The position numbers and the translations under genes were made by a program. From Methylocaldum sp002005105 (GTDB lineage Bacteria > Pseudomonadota > Gammaproteobacteria > Methylococcales > Methylococcaceae): DNA of 64,000 bases. Below the pieces are notes generated by a model. It did no database searches. It worked only from the letters and a program-made list of their open reading frames with translations, and had not been told where the DNA came from. Where the stretch lies: assembly GCF_051027545.1 (NCBI RefSeq), contig NZ_CP194902.1, positions 1,364,001 through 1,428,000 on the forward strand, written 5' to 3'. Of this stretch, positions 26,556-37,444 are shown in pieces (positions within the stretch are counted from its first letter, which is position 1; each line of letters begins with the position of its first letter).

Positions 26556-26683
26556 GCAATGCCGTTAAGTCAGGTCCTGCTTCGTCATTCTTCGTCGGAA
26601 TCTAGAAGCCACTAAGGGCATTGGGCTGAATCACATCCTTGTGTCCTGGATGCCGGCATGACGGCTTAACTTAACGGCATTGC
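26556..26683. repeat. REP-like element bounded by a 15-bp perfect inverted repeat
   Basis: GCAATGCCGTTAAGT at 26556-26570 is repeated as its exact reverse complement at 26669-26683. Inside is a second, inner pair typical of dispersed bacterial palindromes, with CGTCATTC near the left and GGCATGACG near the right. It fills the gap between the acylase gene and the mgtC-like gene, so it could form a large cruciform or terminator-like RNA structure. Confidence 0.75.
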
Positions 26684-26701
26684 TGCGCTAGGGAGGACGT
26701 T

Positions 26702-27394
26702 ATGAGCGACGAATACCTCGAAATCGCGATCCGTTTAGGGAGCGCATGGACGGCCGGCGCCCTTATCGGACTCGAACGTACCTTTCACGGTCGTCCGGCC
26801 GGATTTCGCACGCATGCTCTGGTCTGTCTGGCTTCAGCGCTACTGATGTTGCTGACCGGCTACCAGAGGCTGTGGTTGAAGGGTGTTCCGCTGGACACGA
26901 TTCAGACCGATCCGACGCGCATGGCCCAAGGCATCATGACGGGCATCGGCTTTCTGGGGGCCGGGGTGATCTTCAAGGAAAGGCTCACCATCCGCGGCCT
27001 GACCACGGCCGCATCCATCTGGATGACTGCCGCCCTCGGCATTCTTTACGGCATAGGCTTCTATTACCCCGCGATTCTGGTTACGGGTGCGGTCTTGGGT
27101 ACTCTGGCTCTGTTCCGATTGATCGAGTACTGGATACCGAGCCAACAATACGCCCAGCTGAGGCTGCGGTATTCGAGGGATTCGGCGCCCGATGAATCGT
27201 CCGTCTGTGCGTTGATCGTTCAATACAAGGCGCGCATCGCGGGCATGAGCTACCGTCTTGTCGACAGCGGCAAAGCCTTCGAGTACTGCATGGTCATCCG
27301 CACTTACGATCTGGTCCATTTCAGCCGGCTTGCCGATAGGCTACGGCAAGAAACCGACCTTCTTGAGTTCAGCATTTCACCGGTGGGGGATTAG
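26702..27394 (+). CDS. MgtC/SapB-family membrane protein
   Basis: 230 residues with a strong AGGGAGG ribosome-binding site. The N-terminal membrane domain has four to five helices and the family signature AGALIGLERTFHGRPAGFRT, followed by MTGIGFLGAGVIFKE and GLTTAASIWMTAALGILYG. The cytoplasmic C-terminal ~85 residues resemble the ACT-like tail seen in longer MgtC proteins. MgtC proteins help cells cope with low Mg2+ or modulate F-type ATPase in pathogens; in free-living bacteria the role is uncertain. It starts 18 bp after the inverted repeat at 26683. A CorA Mg2+ channel is encoded 8 kb away but not linked. Confidence 0.9.
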   Translation: MSDEYLEIAIRLGSAWTAGALIGLERTFHGRPAGFRTHALVCLASALLMLLTGYQRLWLKGVPLDTIQTDPTRMAQGIMTGIGFLGAGVIFKERLTIRGLTTAASIWMTAALGILYGIGFYYPAILVTGAVLGTLALFRLIEYWIPSQQYAQLRLRYSRDSAPDESSVCALIVQYKARIAGMSYRLVDSGKAFEYCMVIRTYDLVHFSRLADRLRQETDLLEFSISPVGD

Positions 27395-27657
27395 CCCCCA
27401 TTTATCCCGTCAAATCTGGCGAGTGGTCGAGATATGTTGAACTTGCCGCGTCATGCAAGTGATCTCAACCTTGAACATCGCGTCAACTCTCATGGGCGGT
27501 TCGCAAGTGCGCGTTTCGGGCACGCTACGATCGATTTCGCGACGCCCCTTGGTGGAGGCGTCGCTCTGATCCGGCTCAAATTGGATGAGATATAGAATCG
27601 GCCGAATCCGATCGGCCAATCGATATGGGCTGCACTATGAAGCGGATCGTGGGACGC

Positions 27658-29046
27658 TCATTCCTGGACCGCGATTCCCAAATTTTCCCCGACCCAATGG
27701 CTTCTGATCTGATGTTTGTACATCAAACGATAGAGTGTCATGCGCGACACCGCCAATTGCCGCGCCGCACGAGAAATATTGTTTTCCGTGGCTTGCAGCG
27801 TAAGCTGGATAATTTCCTTTTCGGTTTGGTCTTTGGCTTCTTCCAGGGTCATAGGATGGTCGAATACTCTGCCAAAGCTCGGATGGAAGTCGTTCAAGCC
27901 CAGGTCCGCCGAGTTGATCAAAGGACCTTCGCACATGACCTTGGCCCGTTTGATCCGGTTGATCAACTCGCGAATATTGCCGGGCCACTCGTAACGACGC
28001 ATCGCTTTCAATGCTTCGGGCTCAAAGCCTTGGGCGGAATCGCCGTCGCCGTTGGCGAACACGCGAAGATAGTGCTTGGCGAGAAGTTCGATATCGTCCT
28101 GACGCTCGCGCAGCGGCGGAACGTTTACGGTCAAAGCCTTGAGCCGCCGGTAGAGATCGTCCCGGAAGCGACCGTCCATTACCGTTTGTTCCAGGTCGGT
28201 TTGAGCGGTGGCGATGATCCGGACGTCGATCGGCGTTTTCGCGGTGTCGCTACCTGACGGGGTGGTCCCTTCCCGGAGAAAGTTGAGCAATTCGGTTTGA
28301 AGGTCTTCGGTCAGGTTGCCGACTTCATCCAAGAGCAGCGTGCCTCCCGCCGCAGCTTCCAGACGGCTCTTGCCCGGTTCGTGGATGCGGTCATGCCGTT
28401 CTTTGTCGTGCCCGAACAGCTCCGATCGAATGACTTCCGGCGGCAATCCATCGCAGCTCACCTTGACAAAGGGGTTGTCGCATCGAGTAGAGGCTCGATG
28501 TATGGCGAGAGCGGTCGATTCTTTTCCGGTGCCGCTCTCGCCGATGATCAATACCGGCGCCTCGATGGCGGCGACTTTCTTGATGGTTCGGAATAGCCTG
28601 AGGCTTGCCGGGCTGCATCCGATCAGCTCCTCGCGATTTCTATGGATCGAGGAGGCTGCGGTGCGTTCCAAGATATCCGCCATGCCCAGAGCATGGCCGA
28701 GCGTCAATTGCAGGCGCCCGGTATCCAAAGGCAGGGTGTGATAATCGTAAAAGTAGCGAGAAATCAGCTCGCATAGGTCCGGTCTGTTCAAGGTCTCAGC
28801 CGCCAGCAAGCCGATCCATTCCATGGAGCGGCGTGCGGTGAAAAGATTCTTGATCGAGGATAAGTCGTTTGGCAGGTCGGAACCGAAGAAAACCATTCCA
28901 ACCTTGAAACGATGATGATCGATGAGATTCTTGGCCTCGTTCAGATCGCCAGTGGAAAAGATAGTCCATTCGAGAGACCGCAGGGGATCGAGCGATTCGT
29001 TCCGAGCGGCCGAAAAATTGAAGCACAGTACCTTGCGCATATCCAT
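27658..29046 (-). CDS. VpsR-like response regulator lacking the sigma54 GAFTGA loop
   Basis: 462 residues from ATG 29046 (GGAAGGA upstream; earlier in-frame starts lack one). The N-terminal ~140 residues are a receiver-like VpsR-type domain (VLCFNFSAARNESLDPL). A central AAA+ domain follows, with Walker A GESGTGKES and Walker B GGTLLLDEVG and the arginine-finger region RDDLYRRL. A Fis-type helix-turn-helix near the end reads ISRAARQLAVSRMTLYRLM. Where sigma54 activators have GAFTGA, this protein reads ERHDRI after FGHDK, so it probably does not remodel sigma54 polymerase. VpsR of Vibrio, which also lacks the motif, activates exopolysaccharide genes with sigma70 and c-di-GMP. A role over the polysaccharide genes at 32-49 kb is inference. 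Confidence 0.85.
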   Translation of the reverse strand: MDMRKVLCFNFSAARNESLDPLRSLEWTIFSTGDLNEAKNLIDHHRFKVGMVFFGSDLPNDLSSIKNLFTARRSMEWIGLLAAETLNRPDLCELISRYFYDYHTLPLDTGRLQLTLGHALGMADILERTAASSIHRNREELIGCSPASLRLFRTIKKVAAIEAPVLIIGESGTGKESTALAIHRASTRCDNPFVKVSCDGLPPEVIRSELFGHDKERHDRIHEPGKSRLEAAAGGTLLLDEVGNLTEDLQTELLNFLREGTTPSGSDTAKTPIDVRIIATAQTDLEQTVMDGRFRDDLYRRLKALTVNVPPLRERQDDIELLAKHYLRVFANGDGDSAQGFEPEALKAMRRYEWPGNIRELINRIKRAKVMCEGPLINSADLGLNDFHPSFGRVFDHPMTLEEAKDQTEKEIIQLTLQATENNISRAARQLAVSRMTLYRLMYKHQIRSHWVGENLGIAVQE

Positions 29047-29330
29047 ATGTTGTCCTTCCTGGTTCACAAGTCTAGGAACTGCCGAGGATGTTGGATTCTT
29101 GGAATCCATAAGTCGGATGCCTGTCACCGGTTGTTGTATAGGGTTGCGGTGATTACGATGGCTTCAAGGAGCGGATCGAGGCCGCGGCCTAAAAACCCAC
29201 CGGTCGGCATCATATAATCTCAGGCTACATGAGCCGGCGCAAGAACCCGACGACGGATAGCGCCGTTCTCGATCATGCGAGCGGAGCAAGCGACGGCACT
29301 TCCCTGTGCCGAAGTTAGAGGGCAGTCAGC

Positions 29331-31910
<2,580 letters not shown>

Positions 31911-31950
31911 TGGAAAAATGCCTTTATGTTGCTTAATCGAGATGACTCAA

Positions 31951-31980
31951 TAGATTGGGGTGCCGTACCCGCTTTTCAAG
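31951..31980 (-). promoter_or_regulatory. Sigma32 heat-shock promoter of clpB
   Basis: Read on the minus strand: CTTGAAA as -35 (in 31973-31980), about 13-14 bases of spacer, and CCCCAATCTA as -10 (31951-31960). This agrees well with the heat-shock consensus CTTGAAA / CCCCATNTA. The -10 is about 40 bp before the clpB start codon. Confidence 0.75.
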
Positions 31981-32109
31981 CGAAGCCGGCGATGCAGTCG
32001 CTCGTTATCGATCCTCTATAGGAAGGCATTGTAGTGAAGTTCCAGCCTTAAAAGCCGCTTTGACGTGCGTCGGAGCTTTGTAATACGATCGCCTTCCATT
32101 TCCACTTTT

Positions 32110-32238
32110 ATGCGCGGAACTCCCATGCAGGATGCAGTGCCCTTCGCGGCAATCAGCCGCTTCCGGTTTTCCGAACCCGAGGTCCTCTCCGGACAATTGC
32201 CCAACGGAACCCTCTCTCGTCTCCTAACGGAAAAGTAG
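32110..32238 (+). CDS. Possible 42-residue small protein
   Basis: ATG 32110 to TAG 32236-32238, starting MRGTPMQDAVPFAAIS. It ends 9 bp before the ATG of the next gene at 32248, so if translated it would be coupled to it. There is no clear ribosome-binding site and no recognisable motif. It could be a leader peptide or a chance frame. Confidence 0.2.
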   Translation: MRGTPMQDAVPFAAISRFRFSEPEVLSGQLPNGTLSRLLTEK

Positions 32239-32247
32239 GCCGTCGTG

Positions 32248-33459
32248 ATGGAGACGACGGCTTTAAGCAATAGAAGTTTTCCAGGCGTCGGCATGAGTTT
32301 TCTCGCCGGCCTTCTGAGCGCCTCGATTTACGGCTTCGGAATCTCCCTCCTACTCGGGTTCGGTATCCATAAGATTTTTCTGTACTTGTGCGCCGCTGTC
32401 GTCATCTGTCTGGCGCTGTTGTCCCGCAGCGGCTTCCCAATCGATCGGCCGATGGCCGCTTTGCTGTCCCTCGTTGTTTTGCTGACCGGACAAGGCTATC
32501 TCATGGCGTCCGCCAACGAGACCGACTTTCGCTTTTTGGAGCATCTATCCTGGCCGGTGGCGGCGGTTGCCGGTGTGGTGATGCTGCCCGAGCGATTCGG
32601 CAGTCGCTGGCAATTGACCCATAAGCCGATTATCGCCGTGCTGGCTGCGTTCTACGTTGTCGCCCAGTGGATCGGCTTTGCGATTTTTCCCGATAAGTTC
32701 GGGCTGTTCGCCAATCCTCATTTCTTGGCGCTGTACTGCTTGCTGACGCTGCCGATCCTGTTCTATTTTTCGATCGCGAACGGCGGAGGACAACGGTGGC
32801 TGTTCATCTTGGCGTTGCTCGGCGATGCGCTGTTGCTGTTGAAGACCCAGTCCAGGCCGGGTTTTCTGGCTCTGCTGGCCGGCTCGCTGGTGATCGTCCC
32901 GTTCGTGGCGGTCAGGTACCGGTGGATGACGCTCGCGGCGGTGCTGATTATTCCCGGCTTGCTGTACGCATCGGGAATTTATGGATTCGACGACAGGATG
33001 GACGATTTCTTCGGTGATTTGCGCAAGGAAGAACGGGTGGCCATTTGGACGGAGACTGCCGAAATGCAGTCGGCGAGTTCGGTTCGAGAATGGATTTTCG
33101 GGCATGGATTCGGGCAGTTCTACCGCGATTATCAGGGGGTTTCCAGCTTTCATTCGGTGGTCGATTTCTCCTTTCCGCACAATTTCTTGCTGGAACTGCT
33201 GTATAGTCACGGGTTGATTGGGCTTATTGTTGTAATCGTCGGCTATGGGCTATTTTTCGCGAAGCTCTGGGTGCATACGGCGACTGCCGATAATGATACA
33301 CGCAGGCAGATAGGCCTCCTTTTGATTGTCGTGACGACGGTCCATTTTGCGCATGCCTTTCTTACGCTGCCTTTTTTCTCCCGATCGACGCTCTATCCGT
33401 TGAGCTTGATTGTGGGGGGCGGTTTTCGTTTTTTTAAAGCTTCTCATGGCTCAGCCTGA
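32248..33459 (+). CDS. O-antigen ligase/polymerase-like membrane protein
   Basis: About 403 residues from ATG 32248. Around ten hydrophobic segments and a large hydrophilic loop in the C-terminal half (residues about 255-310), containing IWTETAEMQSASSVREWIFGHG followed in the loop by HNFLLELLYSHGLIG. The H-N-x-x-L segment after the large loop is the Wzy_C/WaaL family signature. Such proteins either polymerise repeat units or ligate glycan to lipid A core in the inner membrane. It overlaps the next glycosyltransferase gene by 14 bp, so it heads a three-gene unit. Polymerase and ligase roles cannot be told apart here. Confidence 0.82.
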   Translation: METTALSNRSFPGVGMSFLAGLLSASIYGFGISLLLGFGIHKIFLYLCAAVVICLALLSRSGFPIDRPMAALLSLVVLLTGQGYLMASANETDFRFLEHLSWPVAAVAGVVMLPERFGSRWQLTHKPIIAVLAAFYVVAQWIGFAIFPDKFGLFANPHFLALYCLLTLPILFYFSIANGGGQRWLFILALLGDALLLLKTQSRPGFLALLAGSLVIVPFVAVRYRWMTLAAVLIIPGLLYASGIYGFDDRMDDFFGDLRKEERVAIWTETAEMQSASSVREWIFGHGFGQFYRDYQGVSSFHSVVDFSFPHNFLLELLYSHGLIGLIVVIVGYGLFFAKLWVHTATADNDTRRQIGLLLIVVTTVHFAHAFLTLPFFSRSTLYPLSLIVGGGFRFFKASHGSA

Positions 33460-34417
33460 TTTTCCGCCGGTGGGCGTGATTATTCCCAATTTCAACGGAG
33501 TGCATTTATTGCGCCGCAATCTGCCGTCCGTGATACGGGCCGCCGCAGCTTATCCCGGCACCTGCTCGATCATCGTGGTGGATGACGGATCGGCGGACGG
33601 AAGTGCCGAGATGCTCCGGACCGAGTTCCCTTCGGTTCGTGTCGTCGTCCATGAAGCCAATCGCGGTTTCGCCGAAGCGATCCATTCGGGGGTCGATGCC
33701 GCCGACGCGGAATTCCTGATTTTTCTGAATTCCGATGTGCGGCCGCAGGAGGACTTCATGGCGCCGTTGATCCGGCATCTGGAAAAGGCCGAGGTCTTCT
33801 CCGTATCGCCCCTGGTTCTGGACGAGGACGGACGGGTGAGCCCGGTTTCGTGGCGGTGTTTCCGAATAAGACGGGGCCGGCTTAGGTCGGTGCGCTGGCG
33901 CTTCGACGACCTGAAGTCCGCTGCGCCGACGGAGAGCTTATTTGCCTCCGGAGGCTCCGTCGCTCTGCGAAAATCGATGTTTGTGGCGCTGGGCGGCTAT
34001 TTGCCGCTTTACAAGCCGTTCTATTCCGAAGACTTCGACTTGGGTTTGCGCGCCTGGAAACGCGGGTGGCGAACGCTCTTGGAGCCTGCGAGTCGGGTGG
34101 TGCATGAAAAAAAAGGTTCGATTTCGGAAAACGTGGCCGCCGATCGAGTCAGAAAGACGCGGGTGTGCAATCGATTCTTGCTCGAATGGACACATATGCC
34201 GGGGAAGGACTTGATGCTCTATCTCTTGCCGGGCTATCTGTTCCAGTTGATCGGACGCTTGCTAAGACTCGATATGGTATACGTCAGAGGCTTTTTTGCC
34301 GCACTGCGCCGCCTTCCGGAAGCGCTTCGAGTACGAGCCGAAATCCGGAAGCACCAAGTCCTGGATTTTTGGCGTATCGTCGACGCCGTCGAGCGGAGTT
34401 TTGGCCTGAAGGCTTGA
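33446..34417 (+). CDS. Family 2 glycosyltransferase
   Basis: 323 residues from ATG 33446, overlapping the upstream stop. GT-A fold: nucleotide-sugar region VGVIIPNFNGVHLLRRNLP and VVDDGSADGS near residue 40, the DxD-like FLNSDVRP near residue 100, and a C-terminal acceptor part with YSEDFDLGLRAWKRGW, which carries the catalytic-base ED. It resembles rhamnosyl-type GT2 enzymes (WbbL class). It probably adds one sugar to a lipid-linked glycan. An amphipathic or hydrophobic segment near the C-terminus (DLMLYLLPGYLFQLIGRLL) suggests membrane association. Confidence 0.9.
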   Translation: MAQPDFPPVGVIIPNFNGVHLLRRNLPSVIRAAAAYPGTCSIIVVDDGSADGSAEMLRTEFPSVRVVVHEANRGFAEAIHSGVDAADAEFLIFLNSDVRPQEDFMAPLIRHLEKAEVFSVSPLVLDEDGRVSPVSWRCFRIRRGRLRSVRWRFDDLKSAAPTESLFASGGSVALRKSMFVALGGYLPLYKPFYSEDFDLGLRAWKRGWRTLLEPASRVVHEKKGSISENVAADRVRKTRVCNRFLLEWTHMPGKDLMLYLLPGYLFQLIGRLLRLDMVYVRGFFAALRRLPEALRVRAEIRKHQVLDFWRIVDAVERSFGLKA

Positions 34418-34450
34418 TTATTAACGTGTTCGTGAAATTACGGAGACCCT

Positions 34451-35407
34451 ATGGTTAGGGACAGGCCGATGTTTACCGTCTTTATTCCCACCTATAATCG
34501 CGCGGGCTTGTTGACTAGGGCTTTGTCCAGCATCGAGGCCCAGACCTATCGGAACTTCGAGGTCGTCATCGTCGACGACGGATCGACCGATGACACTGCT
34601 GCCGTCGTGGCTCGTTGGAAAGCGGGCGTCGAATTCCCAGTCATTTATGTCAAACAGAGCAATCAGGGCAAGCACGCCGCTCACAACAAAGGCGTGGAAT
34701 TGGCCAGGGGGCGGCTTTTTTTCAATCTCGACTCGGACGACCGTCTCTTACCCGATACCTTGGAGCGTATCCGGCGTCATTGGGAGTCCATCCCCGAAAG
34801 TGAGCGTGGACGTTTCGCCGGTGTCGAAGGTCTGGTGGAGAGTATGGACGGGAAGCGGTCGCTGACCATTCCTTATCCCCATAATCCGCTGGATGCAAGC
34901 TTTCTGGACGTGCGCTATCGCCTGGGCGTGGGCGGCGACAAAAAACATGCGATTCGGACCGATGTCGCGCGCCGGTTTCCGTATCCGGTCTTTGCCGGCG
35001 AAAGGCATATCCGGCCCTCGCTGACCTGGAAACGGATTTCGCACCATTATGTCTTTCGTTGTGTCAACGAACCCTTCCAGCAGGTGGAGTACCTGGCCGA
35101 TGGTCTGTCTTCCGACCGTTTTCGTCTGCGCATGCGCAACCCGCGCGGATTCCAGCTTTACTATCTGGAAGACGTAACCGAGCACCGGGCATGGCTCAGC
35201 CGCCGCCAACGGCGGCGCAGCATGGTCGATTTCATCCGTTTTTCCTTTCATACCGGTGCCGGTCTTCTCAAGCAGGGAAGGCTGACCCGCTATGATCCCT
35301 TATGGCTGGCGCTGGTGCCTGCCGGATTCGGCCGCTGGCTGGTGGATCTCTACCGGCTGCGCTTCAAAAAGGGATACAAGCCGAATCGGAAAGAAACGCG
35401 CAACTGA
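34451..35407 (+). CDS. Family 2 glycosyltransferase
   Basis: 318 residues; ATG 34451 has GGAGA just upstream. GT-A N-terminus FTVFIPTYNRAGLLTRAL and VVIVDDGSTDDT, followed by GKHAAHNKGVELARG and the DxD FFNLDSDDR. The C-terminal half (about residues 130-318) is basic and has no segment I can assign. It is similar to glycosyltransferases that decorate surface polysaccharides. It is 33 bp behind the preceding GT2 gene, likely one operon. A palindromic repeat follows immediately after the stop. Confidence 0.9.
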   Translation: MVRDRPMFTVFIPTYNRAGLLTRALSSIEAQTYRNFEVVIVDDGSTDDTAAVVARWKAGVEFPVIYVKQSNQGKHAAHNKGVELARGRLFFNLDSDDRLLPDTLERIRRHWESIPESERGRFAGVEGLVESMDGKRSLTIPYPHNPLDASFLDVRYRLGVGGDKKHAIRTDVARRFPYPVFAGERHIRPSLTWKRISHHYVFRCVNEPFQQVEYLADGLSSDRFRLRMRNPRGFQLYYLEDVTEHRAWLSRRQRRRSMVDFIRFSFHTGAGLLKQGRLTRYDPLWLALVPAGFGRWLVDLYRLRFKKGYKPNRKETRN

Positions 35408-35420
35408 TGCGGGCGCTCTT

Positions 35421-35549
35421 AAGAGGTGTGAGAAGTCGTAGGTCGGCAATCCCTTGCCGACCAAGGCGTCGGAAAAGGATTTCCGACCTACGGCTACACC
35501 TTCGCAACGCGGCCATCGAGCCGCGCAGTAGCTTCTCACACACCCTCTT
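35421..35549. repeat. Nested palindromic repeat (GTAGGTCGGCAAT family, complete copy)
   Basis: The inner element 35437-35492 is bounded by CGTAGGTCGG/CCGACCTACG and contains the tight hairpin GGTCGGCAA-TCCC-TTGCCGACC at 35441-35462. An outer inverted repeat, AAGAGGTGTGAGAAG at 35421 and its near-complement at 35532-35549, encloses it. It lies between the convergent GT2 gene and corA and touches the corA stop codon. Related copies occur at 44786 and 56655. Confidence 0.8.
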
Positions 35550-36513
35550 ACAGCCACTCCGCGCGTTTCAGGCGTCTATACAGCCAAACGCAGCCGATCA
35601 AGGTTCCCGCCAAAGCGGCGGGATAGCCGAATCGGAAATCGAGCTCGGGCATGAACTTGAAGTTCATGCCGTACATGCTGAACACCATGGTCGGCAACGC
35701 CAAAATGGCGCCCCATCCGGCCAAGCGTTTGACGACTTCATTCTGCCGGACCGTGATCAGCGCCAGGTTTGCTTGCATGGCATCCGACAGGGTTTCACGC
35801 ATGGTGTCGGTGGCGCGGATGATGCGGTGCACGTGGTCGTGTACGTCGCGGAAATAAACGCGCAATTCCTTGGAGACAACATCGGGGTGAAGCCGCATCA
35901 GTGCATTGCAGACGTCCAGCAAAGGCATCGCGGCATTGCGCAGCCGCAGCAGGCAGCGTTTGAGATCGTACAGGCGTTCCATCGCATCGCGATGCAAGCG
36001 GTTTTCAAAGATGTCTTCTTCTAGTTTTTCGAGCAGCGATTGGTAATGTTCGACGACCGGCATGAAGTTGTCGACGATGAGGTCGAGGACTGCATAAAGC
36101 GCGAATCCGGAGCCTTTGGCCAGGAGTTGCGGCATGCTCTCGCAACGGACTCGGGCACGGCCGTAGCCTAGCGACGATTGGTGACGGATCGATATCAAAA
36201 ATTGCTTGCCGACGAACAGATGCGTTTCGCCGAAATGAACCTTGCCGTCCTGGAGCTCTACAGTGTGCAAGACCACGAACAATGATCCTTTGTATTCTTC
36301 CAATTTCGGCCGTTGATGTGCGGAGCGGGCATCTTCCACCGCGAGTTCGTGCAGGCCGAATTCTTCCTGGAGTTGCAGCAACTCGTTCGGATCGGGTTCG
36401 GTCAAGCCAACCCATACGAAGGTATCCGGTTCCGCAAGCAGTTCACTGATGTTTTCGACGCTGACGTCTCCGATTCGCTGGCCGTTGCGATAGGCGGCGC
36501 ATCTGATATACAC
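35548..36513 (-). CDS. corA: CorA-family magnesium/cobalt channel
   Basis: 321 residues, GTG start at 36513 with AAAGGA upstream. Long cytoplasmic N-terminal domain (FVWVGLTEPDPNELLQLQEEF, HELAVEDARSAHQRPKLEEY), then two C-terminal membrane helices. The selectivity motif YGMNF follows the first helix (ILALPTMVFSMYGMNF). The basic tail ends RRLKRAEWL. CorA forms pentameric channels for Mg2+ uptake and can also pass Co2+ or Ni2+. It is a single gene inserted between polysaccharide gene blocks, facing opposite to them. Confidence 0.95.
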   Translation of the reverse strand: MYIRCAAYRNGQRIGDVSVENISELLAEPDTFVWVGLTEPDPNELLQLQEEFGLHELAVEDARSAHQRPKLEEYKGSLFVVLHTVELQDGKVHFGETHLFVGKQFLISIRHQSSLGYGRARVRCESMPQLLAKGSGFALYAVLDLIVDNFMPVVEHYQSLLEKLEEDIFENRLHRDAMERLYDLKRCLLRLRNAAMPLLDVCNALMRLHPDVVSKELRVYFRDVHDHVHRIIRATDTMRETLSDAMQANLALITVRQNEVVKRLAGWGAILALPTMVFSMYGMNFKFMPELDFRFGYPAALAGTLIGCVWLYRRLKRAEWL

Positions 36514-36597
36514 GATTAATCCTTTTCAGCCCCGAGCGGGACAATTGGTCATGGTTTTTGTACGTATTAGTTACATATAATACGATCAGTCGAATGG

Positions 36598-37338
36598 ATG
36601 ATTTCCCTTGATAGGTTTTTGATGGTCGATGCAAAGCGCTTGATGGGTGCCACGCGAACGGGCGGTGTTCTCCGCGGCGCATCTGTTGCGGCCGTACTGG
36701 CTTTGGGCGTTACGTTTTATTTTACCCCGCTGAAAAGCTGGCTGGATCAAGGCTTGATGCTCAAAGCCGAGTTGGCGAGTTACGGTTTGGCGGCGCCCTT
36801 GGTTTTTACCTCGGCCGGCGTAGCGCTCACAGCAATCGGGGCGCCTCGCCTGATTTTGTGCTCTCTTGGCGGATTGGCGTTCGGCTTTGCTTGGGGACTG
36901 GTGTGGAGCCAACTGGCGACGGTGTTGGGTTCATACGTGACGCTTCTGCTCATCCGCCGATTCGGCGTAGGCTACGGACTGAAGAAGGTTCGTCAGTTTG
37001 AGCGATTGGCACGGCAGATCAAGCAAAACGGCGTATTGGCCGTGGTGCTGATTCGACAGCTTCCACTGAACGGCTTCTACAATAATGTACTTTTGGGGAT
37101 GACGGATGTCGGTCATCTGGATTTTCTCATAGGAAGCTTCATCGGGTTTTTGCCTATGGGGATTACCGCCTGTCTGATAGGCGCCGGCTTACTCCAGACC
37201 GATTTTGCCAAGGCCGCCGAATACATCGCCTTGGCATTGGCTTCGTCGGTGATTTTGGGCTATGCGTTGAAACGGCTCCACCGACTCGTATGCGCCAAGA
37301 ACACCGAGTTGTCTTTTTTGGCCGATAAGGATGCGTGA
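36598..37338 (+). CDS. TVP38/TMEM64-family (VTT domain) membrane protein
   Basis: 246 residues with five to six hydrophobic segments. The VTT/SNARE-associated signature is spread over GAPRLILCSLGGLAFGFAWG, then LRKFERLARQI-like basic loop (VRQFERLARQIKQNG) and the reentrant RQLPLNGFYNNVLLGMTDV with the conserved Arg and Pro. DedA/TVP38 proteins are inner-membrane proteins implicated in lipid carrier (undecaprenyl phosphate) or lipid scrambling functions; several DedA relatives translocate undecaprenyl phosphate. Its place beside polysaccharide genes would fit a lipid-carrier role, but that is inference. It is divergent from corA, with a 84-bp shared promoter region. Confidence 0.87.
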   Translation: MISLDRFLMVDAKRLMGATRTGGVLRGASVAAVLALGVTFYFTPLKSWLDQGLMLKAELASYGLAAPLVFTSAGVALTAIGAPRLILCSLGGLAFGFAWGLVWSQLATVLGSYVTLLLIRRFGVGYGLKKVRQFERLARQIKQNGVLAVVLIRQLPLNGFYNNVLLGMTDVGHLDFLIGSFIGFLPMGITACLIGAGLLQTDFAKAAEYIALALASSVILGYALKRLHRLVCAKNTELSFLADKDA

Positions 37339-37444
37339 TCGGCTGCGCGGAATGTTTCGCCCGATGGCCGCATGCCGCTCGCTCTACACTAGACTAGGGA
37401 CTTCATGAAAAATTTCGAACGGTTCAATTGACGTCCTTAGATTC

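Larger units (their letters stand above)
31911..32247. other. Intergenic region between clpB and polysaccharide genes
   Basis: 337 bp between divergent clpB and the O-antigen-ligase-like gene. It holds the sigma32 promoter of clpB at 31951-31980 and a 42-codon reading frame at 32110-32238 on the plus strand. No other RNA or repeat is evident. Confidence 0.7.

Noticed and set aside
29303..29330. Hairpin CGGCAC...GTGCCG downstream of clpB as a terminator
   Set aside because: Perfect 6-bp stem but no T-run follows on the minus strand.
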